64,000 nucleotides of DNA, from contig DLQO01000038.1 in assembly GCA_002478765.1 (NCBI GenBank), positions 1 through 64,000 on the forward strand. The letters run 5' to 3'. This DNA comes from Flavobacteriales bacterium UBA7430. GTDB taxonomy: Bacteria > Bacteroidota > Bacteroidia > Flavobacteriales > UBA7430. This document shows, piece by piece, positions 11,401 through 19,291 of the stretch. The notes below the pieces were generated by a model. The model saw only the letters and a list, made by a program, of their open reading frames with translations. It ran no database searches and was not told the DNA's origin. Both the position numbers and the translations under genes were made by a program. The first letter of the stretch is position 1; each line of letters opens with the position of its first letter.

Positions 11401-12405
11401 GTCGTATTTACGAATGATAAGTCTTTGTGGACTCGATGTCCCGTAATCGAAACCGGTTCAGGATCTTCTGTGAGTCGTTTAAGCATGAAAGATGCTCCTT
11501 CAGTTGACAAGGAAGGTAGCCCAGATAATTCCGGAACGGTAGGATTTTCATGGTTTCCTGGATATGCTTTAGATCTTGAAAAAGGTATACGACTGAATAT
11601 CATGTTTGGAGAGTCTAGCGATCACCCTGATGACAACGGTTTAGATATGATGTGGAATCCAACTTCATCGATTGCTGAGGGAGATTCTTTGGCCTCAATT
11701 ACTCCAAGTACAGACGATTCATTTGATGTGATATTTGGCGGGAGGCACTACGTTTATGTTATGAAAAGTATTTACGCCGGTTCAGATGAAAAGTTAAATA
11801 CACTTTATTCAAAGTTGAATAAAATGGCCAGTATCAGATACAAGAGAGATGTGTTTAAAGATGTAGCTTGGGTTTCTATTCCAGTTTTATCAAATAACTC
11901 AGTATTGCTATCGGAAGATGTTGAGGTGAAGTTGAGGGTTTCAAAGCCCTACGTGAATTACCTTGGTTCGGAGAACTCGTGCGATGCTGATTTTTCCGAT
12001 GAAAATGATGGTAAGCCCTATTTTGTATTTGATACAAAGGATATTCAGACCGTTACGGGTGATTTGAAAACGGCAAAAGATGCGATGGATTTGATTCGCG
12101 TTGTTCCAAACCCATATTATGGGTCTAACAACTATGAAAAAGACCAAGTAGACCATCGAGTTCGGATTACGAATCTGCCAAAAACGTGTACGATTTCTAT
12201 TTATAACGTTTCTGGTACTTTGGTCCGACAAGAAAAATTAGACAGTGATCAAAATGCCTTAGGCTGGGATTGGGATCTTAAAAATGATTTTGGTGTAGGA
12301 ATTTCATCAGGGGTTTACATCATTCACATCAATGCCGGAGAAAAGGGTGAAAAAGTATTGAAGTGGTTTGGAGCGCTTCGGCCTATTGATCTAGATTCTT
12401 ATTAA
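8404..12405 (+). CDS. Giant secreted protein with a T9SS-type C-terminal sorting-like domain
   Basis: A 1333-residue exported protein. The N terminus is a signal peptide (hydrophobic segment to about residue 23) followed by a lysine-rich patch. The body has several Asp/Asn/Gly-rich loops that resemble calcium-binding repeats: DVDGDGKYNP (about 222-231) and DGVDNNRNGIVDE (about 380-392). The last 100 residues (from IRVVPNPYYGS, about 1230) follow the pattern of type A T9SS C-terminal domains: NP start, SIYNVSGTLV strand, WDWDLKNDFG, SSGVYII and a Lys-containing end. It lies between a TonB receptor and a PorV/PorQ-like barrel, so surface display through T9SS is a sensible inference. No catalytic motif was recognised. 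Could be structural or ligand binding. Confidence 0.8.
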   Translation: MKKSFKNIFCFLLAISSLIVQAREHKPKKKKKPSQNLSYNCAAGTSTTLLDINNVSTSIMNGGDMWWDLQQSARYEIPKGSGKHSLFAGALWIGGKDENGQVKVASQTYRSDGNDFWPGPLDNVRLTSDGLPNSKYGKTDASSCAKYDKHFVVYRSDVEEFIAWFNSDDKAAEYPGYVIPQSILEYPGNRSNDDFSGAFLGEDTLVQTSPYYNLETLAPFRDVDGDGKYNPLAGDHPEYNLDGTLNCKEDDMLFGDQTLWWVYNDAGNTHTASGSSTSIGLEIQAQAFAFSTNDEINNMTFYNYKLINRSHSVLNETWFGQFVDADLGSYNDDYVGCDVSRGLGYCYNGDENDQGEKGYGMNPPAIGVDFFRGPLADEADGVDNNRNGIVDEAGEQIIMSKFVYYNNNLDPTSGEPDIASDFYNYLRGVWKDGSPMTYGDDGTNSSNPACDFMFPGNTDPNFSGQSWTEQSAGNVPADRRFVQSAGPFTMEPGAINNITTGVVWARASEGGAWASVELMLLADDKAQKLFDVCFEVLDGPDAPDLTIQELDQELVLLISNSVNSNNYKETYVETDEVNIIGYYDSLQSLPYRNEYVFEGYQIFQLRDETVTATDVYNIDKARLVFQSDVKNFRDTDGKITDEETDSPISRLINFDYSQELRANIPKDMTIEQESEMNQGILHSVRLDKDEFSGGPLLNHKTYYYTAVAYGYNQYLEYASDNVPDQNDIYAPSLLGQKKPFLAGRKNIKQYSVIPHKPVSEADGTIQNVDYGTIPSISRLEGMGNGGMQLELSSETRETLISEFCSKEITYVMDKGPVNIKVIDPLSVPQNSEFTFKMDVGDDAHWFLVNTTLNDTVYSEQTIRVKNEQVISRWGLSVMIQNGIEVGSQGEDKSSNNGFIGATEQKDDNSDWLTYVEDTDIWQSLASTNYIHHKNWIRSGTDSIDHKGLDDGESFEEVLGGAWAPYRLIGGDGLGGIFEHSPVLESFQSLNKLKDLSSVDVVFTNDKSLWTRCPVIETGSGSSVSRLSMKDAPSVDKEGSPDNSGTVGFSWFPGYALDLEKGIRLNIMFGESSDHPDDNGLDMMWNPTSSIAEGDSLASITPSTDDSFDVIFGGRHYVYVMKSIYAGSDEKLNTLYSKLNKMASIRYKRDVFKDVAWVSIPVLSNNSVLLSEDVEVKLRVSKPYVNYLGSENSCDADFSDENDGKPYFVFDTKDIQTVTGDLKTAKDAMDLIRVVPNPYYGSNNYEKDQVDHRVRITNLPKTCTISIYNVSGTLVRQEKLDSDQNALGWDWDLKNDFGVGISSGVYIIHINAGEKGEKVLKWFGALRPIDLDSY

Positions 12406-12437
12406 TTGATTTTAAATACTAATCTTTATATACCATT

Positions 12438-13505
12438 ATGAATATATGCAATGATTTATGGCGAATCCTGAGGGTTGTTTTCAGTGGTGCATTGATCTTT
12501 CTTTCTGCTGCTGATACATGGGCGGGTAATGAACAGCGATCTGGACAAGCTGGCGCTACGGAATTATTGATTAATCCTTGGGCCAGATCGTCAGGTTGGG
12601 GGAGTGTAAATACAGCCTCCGTCACAGGGTTAGAGGCGACGTTTGTTAACGTAGCAGGTTTGTCAAGAATAGATAATTTAGAGTTGCTTTTTTCAAACAC
12701 TTCCTGGTTGACGGACATAAAAATAAATGCTTTTGGTGTAGCGAAGTCTTTAGATGGAGATGTAGTTATTGGTTTGTCAATGATGTCTATGGATTTTGGA
12801 GCTATTGATGTAACTACAACCGAGCAGCCTGAGGGAACTGGAGCAACATATTCTCCCTCCTACATGAATGTAGGGTTTTCATATGCTAAAAAATTCACTC
12901 AAAACATTTCATGTGGGGCTACCGTTAGAATGATTTCTGAGTCTATTCCCGATTTGAAAGCTTCAGCTATTTCCTTGGACGCTGGGGTGCAATATGTCGC
13001 TGGTGATGATCGACAAATAAAGTTCGGTATTACGCTTAAAAATGTGGGTCCCAAAATGAAATTTGAAGGCGACGGTAACGATCTGAAGAATACCAATTCT
13101 GACGCTCATGGTCAAGATTACCAAATGACCTATGATCTACGTGTAGAGGCTTTTGAGTTGCCCTCACTTCTTAGTATAGGTGCTGCTTATGATTTTCACA
13201 ATGATACAGATCATCGGTTCACGCTAGCAGGTAATTTCACATCCAATTCATTCACCAGAAATCAAATGATTGCCGGGATGGAGTATGGATACAAAAAACA
13301 TTTTATGTTAAGGACTGCCTACGCCTATGAGGGTGCTAATAGTGACAAGCGTAACAATCAAACAACAACACTAACTGGCCTAAGTTTTGGAGCATCATTT
13401 GAATTACCATTAACCAATGGAACCAGTTTCGGATTAGATTACTCCTACAGGTCAGCAAACCCATTACAATCTCCAAATTCTATTGGCGTAAGAGTTACGC
13501 TTTAA
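12438..13505 (+). CDS. PorV/PorQ-like outer-membrane beta-barrel protein
   Basis: A 355-residue protein with signal peptide ending TWAG, then GATELLINPWARSSGWGSVNTASV, TFVNVAGLS and alternating aromatic/polar strands to a C-terminal leucine, the pattern of the PorV/PorQ (UPF0164-like) family. PorV family members act in the type IX secretion system as outer-membrane shuttles or partners that bind sorting-domain cargo. This one sits 32 bases downstream of a protein with a T9SS-like C terminus, so it is likely a dedicated partner of that protein rather than the housekeeping PorV. Family assignment is by eye, the partner role is inference. Confidence 0.75.
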   Translation: MNICNDLWRILRVVFSGALIFLSAADTWAGNEQRSGQAGATELLINPWARSSGWGSVNTASVTGLEATFVNVAGLSRIDNLELLFSNTSWLTDIKINAFGVAKSLDGDVVIGLSMMSMDFGAIDVTTTEQPEGTGATYSPSYMNVGFSYAKKFTQNISCGATVRMISESIPDLKASAISLDAGVQYVAGDDRQIKFGITLKNVGPKMKFEGDGNDLKNTNSDAHGQDYQMTYDLRVEAFELPSLLSIGAAYDFHNDTDHRFTLAGNFTSNSFTRNQMIAGMEYGYKKHFMLRTAYAYEGANSDKRNNQTTTLTGLSFGASFELPLTNGTSFGLDYSYRSANPLQSPNSIGVRVTL

Positions 13506-13535
13506 GATTTATCTTCTTTTTTAGCGGAATATTTA

Positions 13536-13543
13536 TAAATTTG
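13536..13543 (+). promoter_or_regulatory. -7 box (TAAATTTG) of greA
   Basis: TAAATTTG fits TAnnTTTG. It lies 60 bases before ATG 13604 and just upstream of a TTG at 13559, which speaks for 13604 as the true greA start. Confidence 0.5.
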
Positions 13544-13603
13544 CAATGAGAGGGCTCATTGAGTCTTCCTTTTTGTTATTTAGATAAACTAATTTTTTTT
13601 ATT

Positions 13604-14077
13604 ATGTCTACAGTTTCATACTATACAGAAGAGGGACTTAAGAAGTTGAAAGAGGAACTTGATCATTTAAAATTTATTGAAAGACCGAGCATTTCGCAAC
13701 AAATTGCTGAGGCAAGAGATAAGGGAGATTTATCTGAGAACGCAGAATATGACGCAGCTAAGGAAGCGCAGGGTATGCTCGAGATGAAGATAGCGAAACT
13801 CGAAGAAATGTACGCTGGAGCTCGTGTCATTGATGAGTCTCAGTTGGATACAGATAAAGTGCTTGCATTGTCTATTGTGAAGATTAAAAACTTAAATACT
13901 AAGGCGGAAATGACTTTCACTCTGGTGGCAGAAACAGAGGCTGACATCAAAACGGGCAAAATATCTATAAATTCTCCTATTGGAACGGGTTTACTGGGAA
14001 AGAAAGTTGGGGAAGTTGCTGAAATTCAAGTTCCAGCGGGGCTTGTTAAGTTTGAAGTTTTAGAGATTTCCAGATAA
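13604..14077 (+). CDS. greA: Transcription elongation factor GreA
   Basis: Rescues backtracked RNA polymerase by stimulating transcript cleavage. The 157-residue protein starting MSTVSYYTEEGL has the N-terminal coiled coil with the acidic tip DLSENAEYDAAKE (about 42-54, equivalent to Asp41/Glu44 of E. coli) and the C-terminal FKBP-like domain with SPIGTGLLGKKVGE. A longer frame from TTG 13559 adds 15 residues without family resemblance and was rejected. The stop codon overlaps the ATG of the HIT gene (TAATG), so the two are cotranscribed and probably translationally coupled. Confidence 0.97.
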   Translation: MSTVSYYTEEGLKKLKEELDHLKFIERPSISQQIAEARDKGDLSENAEYDAAKEAQGMLEMKIAKLEEMYAGARVIDESQLDTDKVLALSIVKIKNLNTKAEMTFTLVAETEADIKTGKISINSPIGTGLLGKKVGEVAEIQVPAGLVKFEVLEISR

Positions 14078-14490
14078 TGGCTAGCATTTTCACTAAAATA
14101 GTTCGGGGGGAAATACCCTGTCATAAGATTGCAGAGACAGACCATTTTTTGGCTTTCCTTGACGTATTTCCTCTTGCCAAAGGGCATGTACTAGTGATTC
14201 CAAAAACAGAAACAGATTCCATCTTCGATGTTGAAACTCAATCCTATTCTAATTTATGGCTTTTTGCTAAAGATATGGCTCAGGCTATAGAAAAGACAAT
14301 GCCATGTAAAAAGGTAGGGATTGCTGTGATTGGACTTGAAGTACCGCATGCTCACATCCATTTAATTCCATTACAATCGGTTGAGGACATCAATTTTTCA
14401 AAACCTAAATTGAAATTAGAATCTTCAGAATTGAGTCTTATTGCAGAAAGCATTAAGTCGAACCTAAAAATTCGCTTACATTTCAATTAG
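14077..14490 (+). CDS. HIT family nucleotide hydrolase
   Basis: A histidine-triad protein (137 residues) of the Hint branch, which hydrolyses nucleoside phosphoramidates or related nucleotide conjugates. The triad HAHIHLIPL is at residues 91-99 with His91, His93 and His95, and the N-terminal SIFTKIVRGEIPCHKI is the typical family opening. It overlaps greA by one base and overlaps the convergent ruvC by four bases at the 3' end. The greA-HIT pairing is common in Bacteroidota genomes. The physiological substrate is unknown. Confidence 0.93.
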   Translation: MASIFTKIVRGEIPCHKIAETDHFLAFLDVFPLAKGHVLVIPKTETDSIFDVETQSYSNLWLFAKDMAQAIEKTMPCKKVGIAVIGLEVPHAHIHLIPLQSVEDINFSKPKLKLESSELSLIAESIKSNLKIRLHFN

Positions 14491-15044
14491 CTTTTACCCA
14501 CTCTACCCTTGTTTTCTTTTATGAAATTTGACCAAGAGGAGTAATTCTTGGCAGAGTTTGAAATACCATTTTGTAATCCATGACAAACGGCAGCTGCAAG
14601 TCCATCAGTGGCATCTAAATATTTAGGCATTTCTTTCATTTTTAATATTTGCATGAGCATCCCAGCAACTTGCTCTTTGGAAGCAGAGCCTCTCCCAGTG
14701 ATGGCTTTTTTGATTTTCAAGGGCGCATACTCTGTAACCGGGACCTCTCTTTGAAGTGCCGCGGCCATAGCGACTCCTTGTGCTCGACCTAGTTTTAACA
14801 TCGATTGAACATTCTTTCCAAAAAAAGGAGCTTCCAAAGCAACCTCATCTGGATGATAGTGATCTATTATAGCGAGCGTCTTTTGAAATATTTTTTGAAG
14901 TTTTAGGTAGGGGTCTTTGATTTTATTAAGTATAAGTACGTCCATCATGATCATCTCAAAAGATGATCCTTTCTTCTTGACAAGCCCAAAGCCCATAATG
15001 GTTGTGCCTGGATCTATACCTAATATGATTTTTTCCTTACTCAA
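14487..15044 (-). CDS. ruvC: Crossover junction endodeoxyribonuclease RuvC
   Basis: Holliday-junction resolvase that cuts four-way DNA junctions during recombinational repair. The RNase H-like catalytic acids are visible: Asp11 in IDPGT, Glu71 in LEAPFFGKN, Asp144 and Asp147 in LDATDGLAAAVCH. Full length at 185 residues. It is not in an operon with ruvA or ruvB, though ruvB is only 1.3 kb away on the other strand, separated by an oligopeptide-type permease gene. Confidence 0.96.
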   Translation of the reverse strand: MSKEKIILGIDPGTTIMGFGLVKKKGSSFEMIMMDVLILNKIKDPYLKLQKIFQKTLAIIDHYHPDEVALEAPFFGKNVQSMLKLGRAQGVAMAAALQREVPVTEYAPLKIKKAITGRGSASKEQVAGMLMQILKMKEMPKYLDATDGLAAAVCHGLQNGISNSAKNYSSWSNFIKENKGRVGKS

Positions 15045-15204
15045 TGTTTGGTGATTTTTTCTTTGGGTTTACCGAACTTGCTAAATATACTCTTTGTAGG
15101 ATTAGATACCTAATCAGTTTGTAATTCTAATCTGTGAAGTTTCATCTGAGATTATCCGTATTCAATACTTATATATTTTGTAGTTTTAAGCCAATGTGCT
15201 ACGA

Positions 15205-16251
15205 ATGAAACGTCAAAAAATTCACATCCCTGGTATCTTAGGTGTCTCGATTATTGCATTTAGTCTATTTGTTGCAGTATTTGTATACTTTTTAGCTCCA
15301 GATTCAAGTCCTCATGCCAATGAAATGCATTTGGAACTTAGTACTTTACCTCCTGGTTCTGAGGTTACATTTATAAGGTTAAATAAGTCTCAGCAGAAGT
15401 CAACCTCTTTTTTGAGACGGCTTGCTTTCGGCCAAAAGGAAGCTTTTATTTCAATTCCGGTAAGCTCTTTTGAGTTAAAAGGAGACGTGTTGAATTACAT
15501 TCCTTACGGAGGCATCCACTTTAAAACGATGCATAATGTAAAATTGGATCCCAATGATGATACATCCATTTCTTATCAGCGAAAGTATCGTCTTGGGACT
15601 GATAAATACGGTAGAGACCTGTTGAGTAGATTGATGGTGGGAACGCGAATATCTCTTGCTGTTGGCTTTATTTCTGTTTTCATTTCTCTACTTATCGGTA
15701 TTAGTTTAGGATTGATTTCAGGTTTTTATGGATCATGGATTGATAAACTGGTTATGTGGTTTGTTCATGTTGTTTGGTCCATACCAACATTGCTGATGGT
15801 TATTGCTATAAGTTTAGCCTTAGGAAAGGGTTTTTGGCAGGTTTTTGTTGCGGTTGGTTTATGTATGTGGGTGGAGGTAGCTCGGGTTGTTAGAGGGCAG
15901 GTAATGAGTGTTAAGCAAAAAGAATATATACTTGCTGCTCGGGTACTAGGTTTTGGAGATTTTAGGATCATGTTTCGTCATATTCTGCCAAATATTCTGG
16001 GCCCAATCATCGTTATTTCAGCAGCGAATTTTGCTTCAGCGATATTGATTGAAGCGGGGCTAAGTTTTTTAGGCATCGGAGCAAAAGCCCCCATGCCATC
16101 ATGGGGAGCAATGATAAAAAACCATTATGCTTATATCATTTTAGATAAGGCATATTTGGCACTTGCTCCGGGTTTGGCAATTATGTTTTTAGTGTTTGCT
16201 TTGATGTTGGTTGGGAATATGTTGCGTGAAAAACTTGATGTAAGAGATTAG
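15205..16251 (+). CDS. ABC transporter permease of the OppC/DppC type
   Basis: Inner-membrane subunit of an oligopeptide/dipeptide or nickel-type importer. The protein (348 residues from ATG 15205; a GTG at 15196 adds three) has one N-terminal membrane helix (about 10-33), an extended extracytoplasmic segment (about 35-130), the GTDKYGRDLLSRL sequence that opens the transmembrane domain of OppC, and five further helices with the EAA loop ARVLGFGDFRIMFRHILPN that contacts the ATPase. No OppA, OppB, OppD or OppF partner gene is adjacent, so the remaining subunits must be elsewhere. Confidence 0.88.
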   Translation: MKRQKIHIPGILGVSIIAFSLFVAVFVYFLAPDSSPHANEMHLELSTLPPGSEVTFIRLNKSQQKSTSFLRRLAFGQKEAFISIPVSSFELKGDVLNYIPYGGIHFKTMHNVKLDPNDDTSISYQRKYRLGTDKYGRDLLSRLMVGTRISLAVGFISVFISLLIGISLGLISGFYGSWIDKLVMWFVHVVWSIPTLLMVIAISLALGKGFWQVFVAVGLCMWVEVARVVRGQVMSVKQKEYILAARVLGFGDFRIMFRHILPNILGPIIVISAANFASAILIEAGLSFLGIGAKAPMPSWGAMIKNHYAYIILDKAYLALAPGLAIMFLVFALMLVGNMLREKLDVRD

Positions 16252-16332
16252 ATTCTTTAACGGATTCGTGTGACTTGTAGAAAACTTACCATGCACCGTA
16301 AGTTTCTTCTTTAACTTACCCCTTAATTTAGC

Positions 16333-16340
16333 TACATTTG
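16333..16340 (+). promoter_or_regulatory. -7 box (TACATTTG) directly before ruvB
   Basis: TACATTTG fits TAnnTTTG and ends only five bases before the ruvB ATG at 16346, so the mRNA would start at or next to the start codon. Confidence 0.45.
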
Positions 16341-16345
16341 TTTTT

Positions 16346-17368
16346 ATGAATGAAAATTTAGATACTTCATCAGAAGACCTTGGTGCCGAAGAAAATGAAT
16401 TCGAAATTAAGCTTCGCCCGATAGCCTTCGATGACTTTTCTGGACAGCAGAAGGTTGTCGATAATTTGAAGGTTTTTGTATCCGCATCAAATCAGAGAGG
16501 CGATGCGCTAGATCATGTTCTTTTGCATGGCCCTCCGGGTCTAGGTAAAACAACCTTAGCCGGTGTTATTGCAAATGAGCTCGGTGTAGGTATTAAAATT
16601 ACTTCAGGGCCAGTTCTAGATAAGCCTGGAGATTTAGCTGGTTTGTTGACAAATCTTGAGGAGCGTGATGTTCTTTTTATAGACGAAATACATCGCTTGT
16701 CTCCGGTTGTTGAGGAGTACCTTTATTCGGCTATGGAAGATTTTAAAATCGATATTCTAATTGAGTCTGGGCCCAATGCTCGTTCTGTTCAAATTCATTT
16801 AAATCCTTTTACGCTGATTGGAGCAACTACGAGGTCTGGTTTGCTAACAGCCCCATTGAGAGCTCGGTTTGGAATTAATTCTCGTCTGGAGTATTATGAT
16901 GCAAAGTTGTTGACTAAGATTGTTGATCGTTCTGCAGGAATATTAAATGTTCCTATAGATTTTGATGCAGCTGGAGAGATTGCGGGCAGAAGTCGTGGGA
17001 CCCCTCGAATTGCAAATGCCCTATTGCGGCGTGTGAGAGATTTTGCCCAGATTAAAGGAACGGGACATATTGACATGGCCATTACAAATATTGCATTGGA
17101 CGCTCTTAAGGTTGATAAAAAAGGTTTAGATGAGATGGATATTCATATTCTAGAAACGATTATTGATAAGTTTAAAGGTGGGCCAGTTGGTGTCGGAACC
17201 ATTGCGACAGCAGTAAGTGAAAAAGCGACAACTTTAGAAGAGGTTTATGAACCTTATTTAATCCAGGAAGGTTATATCATGAGGACTCAAAGAGGGAGAG
17301 TTGCTACAGAAGCTGCCTACAAACACCTCGGAAGAGTATACCACAACAACGGGATGAATTTGTTTTAG
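16346..17368 (+). CDS. ruvB: Holliday junction branch migration DNA helicase RuvB
   Basis: AAA+ motor that drives branch migration of Holliday junctions together with RuvA. The 340-residue protein has Walker A GPPGLGKT (62-69), Walker B and DEIH (about 110-116), sensor 1 GATTRSG (about 159-165), the arginine-finger region APLRARFG and the C-terminal winged helix ending in [13 protein letters not shown]. The ATG follows a -7 box by five bases. ruvA is not in the window. Confidence 0.98.
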   Translation: MNENLDTSSEDLGAEENEFEIKLRPIAFDDFSGQQKVVDNLKVFVSASNQRGDALDHVLLHGPPGLGKTTLAGVIANELGVGIKITSGPVLDKPGDLAGLLTNLEERDVLFIDEIHRLSPVVEEYLYSAMEDFKIDILIESGPNARSVQIHLNPFTLIGATTRSGLLTAPLRARFGINSRLEYYDAKLLTKIVDRSAGILNVPIDFDAAGEIAGRSRGTPRIANALLRRVRDFAQIKGTGHIDMAITNIALDALKVDKKGLDEMDIHILETIIDKFKGGPVGVGTIATAVSEKATTLEEVYEPYLIQEGYIMRTQRGRVATEAAYKHLGRVYHNNGMNLF

Positions 17369-17371
17369 ACC

Positions 17372-17406
17372 AAAAAAAAAGAGAAGAATTGATTTAAATT
17401 CTTCTC
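17372..17406 (-). terminator. Hairpin terminator of the 62-residue gene
   Basis: GAGAAGAATT (17381-17390) and AATTCTTCTC (17397-17406) form a ten-pair stem. The T-run needed for termination exists only on the minus strand (complement of the A-run 17372-17380), so it ends transcripts of the small minus-strand gene. Confidence 0.8.
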
Positions 17407-17407
17407 G

Positions 17408-17596
17408 TTATGTAATGGTTTCAAAAGCTTGCTGAATGATCTCAGCATATTTGTTGCCGTACATTTTTAGGCACCAAGTTCGCAAGCTTTCAGCATCAGC
17501 TTGGTTGACCCATTGCAACGACTTTGTCAATTCTTTTTTGAACAAGATGTCGTCAAAACTTACTTTCTGAAGCACGTTTTTACAAAACTCTAACAT
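17408..17596 (-). CDS. Small conserved-looking protein (62 residues)
   Basis: No known domain is recognised. It is a mostly helical, cysteine-containing soluble protein (MLEFCKNVLQKVSFDD..., RTWCLKMYG...) with no signal peptide or membrane segment. It is believed to be real because it has its own -7 box 20 bases upstream and a strand-specific hairpin terminator starting one base after its stop codon, and its sequence is protein-like. I recall similar short proteins in other Bacteroidota, but this is from memory. Function unknown. Confidence 0.75.
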   Translation of the reverse strand: MLEFCKNVLQKVSFDDILFKKELTKSLQWVNQADAESLRTWCLKMYGNKYAEIIQQAFETIT

Positions 17597-17616
17597 AAAT
17601 CATTTTTATAGTGACC

Positions 17617-17624
17617 CAAATGTA
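17617..17624 (-). promoter_or_regulatory. -7 box (TACATTTG) of the 62-residue gene
   Basis: Minus-strand TACATTTG fits TAnnTTTG and ends 20 bases before the ATG. Confidence 0.45.
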
Positions 17625-17684
17625 AAGTATTTTTACTTTTTGATCATATTTGATGTCTGTAAATTTTATAGAAAATATTAACAA

Positions 17685-18245
17685 TTACGATTGCCATCTG
17701 TAGCTATCCTGCTTAAGACCAGACATGTCAACTGCTCGATCTATGACTGTTGCTGCAAGCTCTTCAAAAGAGTTTGGCTTACTGTAAAATGAAGGTGTGG
17801 CAGGCATAATGATGCCTCCTGCTTCCGTTATTGTTTTCATGTTGTCAATATGAATGAGGTTTAACGGAGTGTCCCTACTTATAAGAATTAATTTTCGACG
17901 CTCTTTAAGAATAACATCTGCAGCTCTACATACCAAATCATCAGATATACCTGTTGCGATTCGAGCCATCGACCCCATAGAACAGGGCGCTACAATCATG
18001 GTGTTGTATTGTGCAGAGCCAGAAGCAAAAGGGGCCATAAAATCATCTTTTTCATAATAATCAAATGGGTAGTTTTTGTAAGAATCATTGCCAAGTTCAA
18101 ATTCCCAAACATCTTTTGCATTTTTTGACATGACGATCCCAACGGCATCAATTTGGTTTTTGAGTGCTTCAAGTTTATCCAAAAGAACTTTAGCATAAAT
18201 GGATCCACTAGCTCCTGTAACTGCTACTATGATTTTATGTTTCAT
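17685..18245 (-). CDS. ubiX: Flavin prenyltransferase UbiX
   Basis: Attaches a dimethylallyl group to FMN to make the prenylated flavin cofactor used by UbiD-type decarboxylases in quinone and aromatic acid metabolism. The 186-residue protein shows the flavoprotein opening IIVAVTGASGSIYAKVLL, the segment APCSMGSMARIATGISDDLVCRAADV and RKLILISRDTPLNLIHIDNM, with a late prenyl-phosphate-binding region. Normal length. No ubiD partner is adjacent. Monocistronic by position. Confidence 0.95.
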   Translation of the reverse strand: MKHKIIVAVTGASGSIYAKVLLDKLEALKNQIDAVGIVMSKNAKDVWEFELGNDSYKNYPFDYYEKDDFMAPFASGSAQYNTMIVAPCSMGSMARIATGISDDLVCRAADVILKERRKLILISRDTPLNLIHIDNMKTITEAGGIIMPATPSFYSKPNSFEELAATVIDRAVDMSGLKQDSYRWQS

Positions 18246-18263
18246 ATTCGAATTTTGATGTTA

Positions 18264-18271
18264 CAAAGTTA
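18264..18271 (-). promoter_or_regulatory. -7 box (TAACTTTG) of ubiX
   Basis: Minus-strand TAACTTTG fits TAnnTTTG and ends 18 bases before the ubiX ATG. Confidence 0.45.
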
Positions 18272-18442
18272 ATGAAACTATAGTACAATACGTCTTTTTA
18301 TTATAATGCTATTTGTATCAATTATGAGGATCGAACATCTGAAAATTCTCTATGTTTTTATCAAGCACCTTTGGTACCTTAAAAAGGTTCATTCGATTTA
18401 GCTTTGTCTTTGAAGAGTTGACGAAAGGAGTGCATCTGCTGG

Positions 18443-19288
18443 TTATTTTATAACAGGACTCTCTTGGGCTTGAACAACTTCTAAAGTATTGGTTTTTGTA
18501 ATGAAAGCTACTATCGACATGTTTTCAGGAAGCCATTTTTCATCCAGAGTTATATGAAACGTGTTGCTAATTAGACTTCTGTTTTGGTAAGTTTCTTTCC
18601 CCAGATCTTTGCCCCAAGATCCGGTTAAACTTTTACGCATGATGTGACTGTGCTGGTAATTCGGTATTTTTTCCGGATTGGCATCATAATCTTTTTGGTA
18701 GCCAACTACATTACTTTCAGTAAGAACAAGATTTATACTTAGGGGATTAGATATTGTCTGCAGTATTTCTATTTCAGTAGTCACTGTTAAGTCGTAAGTG
18801 TTTGCATTGTAGTTAGTCTCCAGTTCGATAGCTGCTTTTGGTTCGCTTTCTAAAAGTTCCTCCACTTTTTGCGCCCATTGTGTATATTGTAAGATATGAC
18901 TTGATTCGGAGTATCCGGCTCTATTTACCATTCCGTTTGGATTTCCAGCTGCGCTATTTCCAAAATGTTCATCCCATTCATTTCCGGTTTTTGTTCTGAA
19001 ATCATTGGTGAAATAAGTGCCCGATGGCTCAGCGAAAAACCCAGAGTGTACAGCTATGACAACCAACTGATCGCCATATATGTTTTTTAATTCTGTTATT
19101 TTTTCAGCTGCTCTCGGACAATTACCGCACATGTGTCCTGTATAGTCTTCCAAGAGGATTTTTCTGCATTTATTTGAACATTCGCTAACTACGCGCTCCT
19201 CTATAAATGGGCCCTCGATCACATCGCATGATGAAAAGGCAATACAGAATGCGCTCACTAAAGTAACTTGGTGTTTTAAGGTTCTCAT
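18443..19288 (-). CDS. Omp28-like thioredoxin-fold lipoprotein
   Basis: A 281-residue exported protein with lipobox AFSSC (lipid Cys21). Its first domain reads LLEDYTGHMCGNCPRAAEKI, a thioredoxin-like strand-helix with a CGNC pair (Cys54, Cys57), followed by LVVIAVHSGFFAEP and GNPNGMVNR (the cis-Pro region of a thioredoxin fold). The C-terminal part is beta-rich, as in the Porphyromonas Omp28 family. Two more cysteines (37 and 41) precede the active pair. It lies last in a three-gene run with a TlpA-like protein and a DUF6029 barrel (spacings of three and six bases), so an extracytoplasmic thiol-redox or surface-binding role is plausible. Confidence 0.85.
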   Translation of the reverse strand: MRTLKHQVTLVSAFCIAFSSCDVIEGPFIEERVVSECSNKCRKILLEDYTGHMCGNCPRAAEKITELKNIYGDQLVVIAVHSGFFAEPSGTYFTNDFRTKTGNEWDEHFGNSAAGNPNGMVNRAGYSESSHILQYTQWAQKVEELLESEPKAAIELETNYNANTYDLTVTTEIEILQTISNPLSINLVLTESNVVGYQKDYDANPEKIPNYQHSHIMRKSLTGSWGKDLGKETYQNRSLISNTFHITLDEKWLPENMSIVAFITKTNTLEVVQAQESPVIK

Positions 19289-19291
19289 GAT

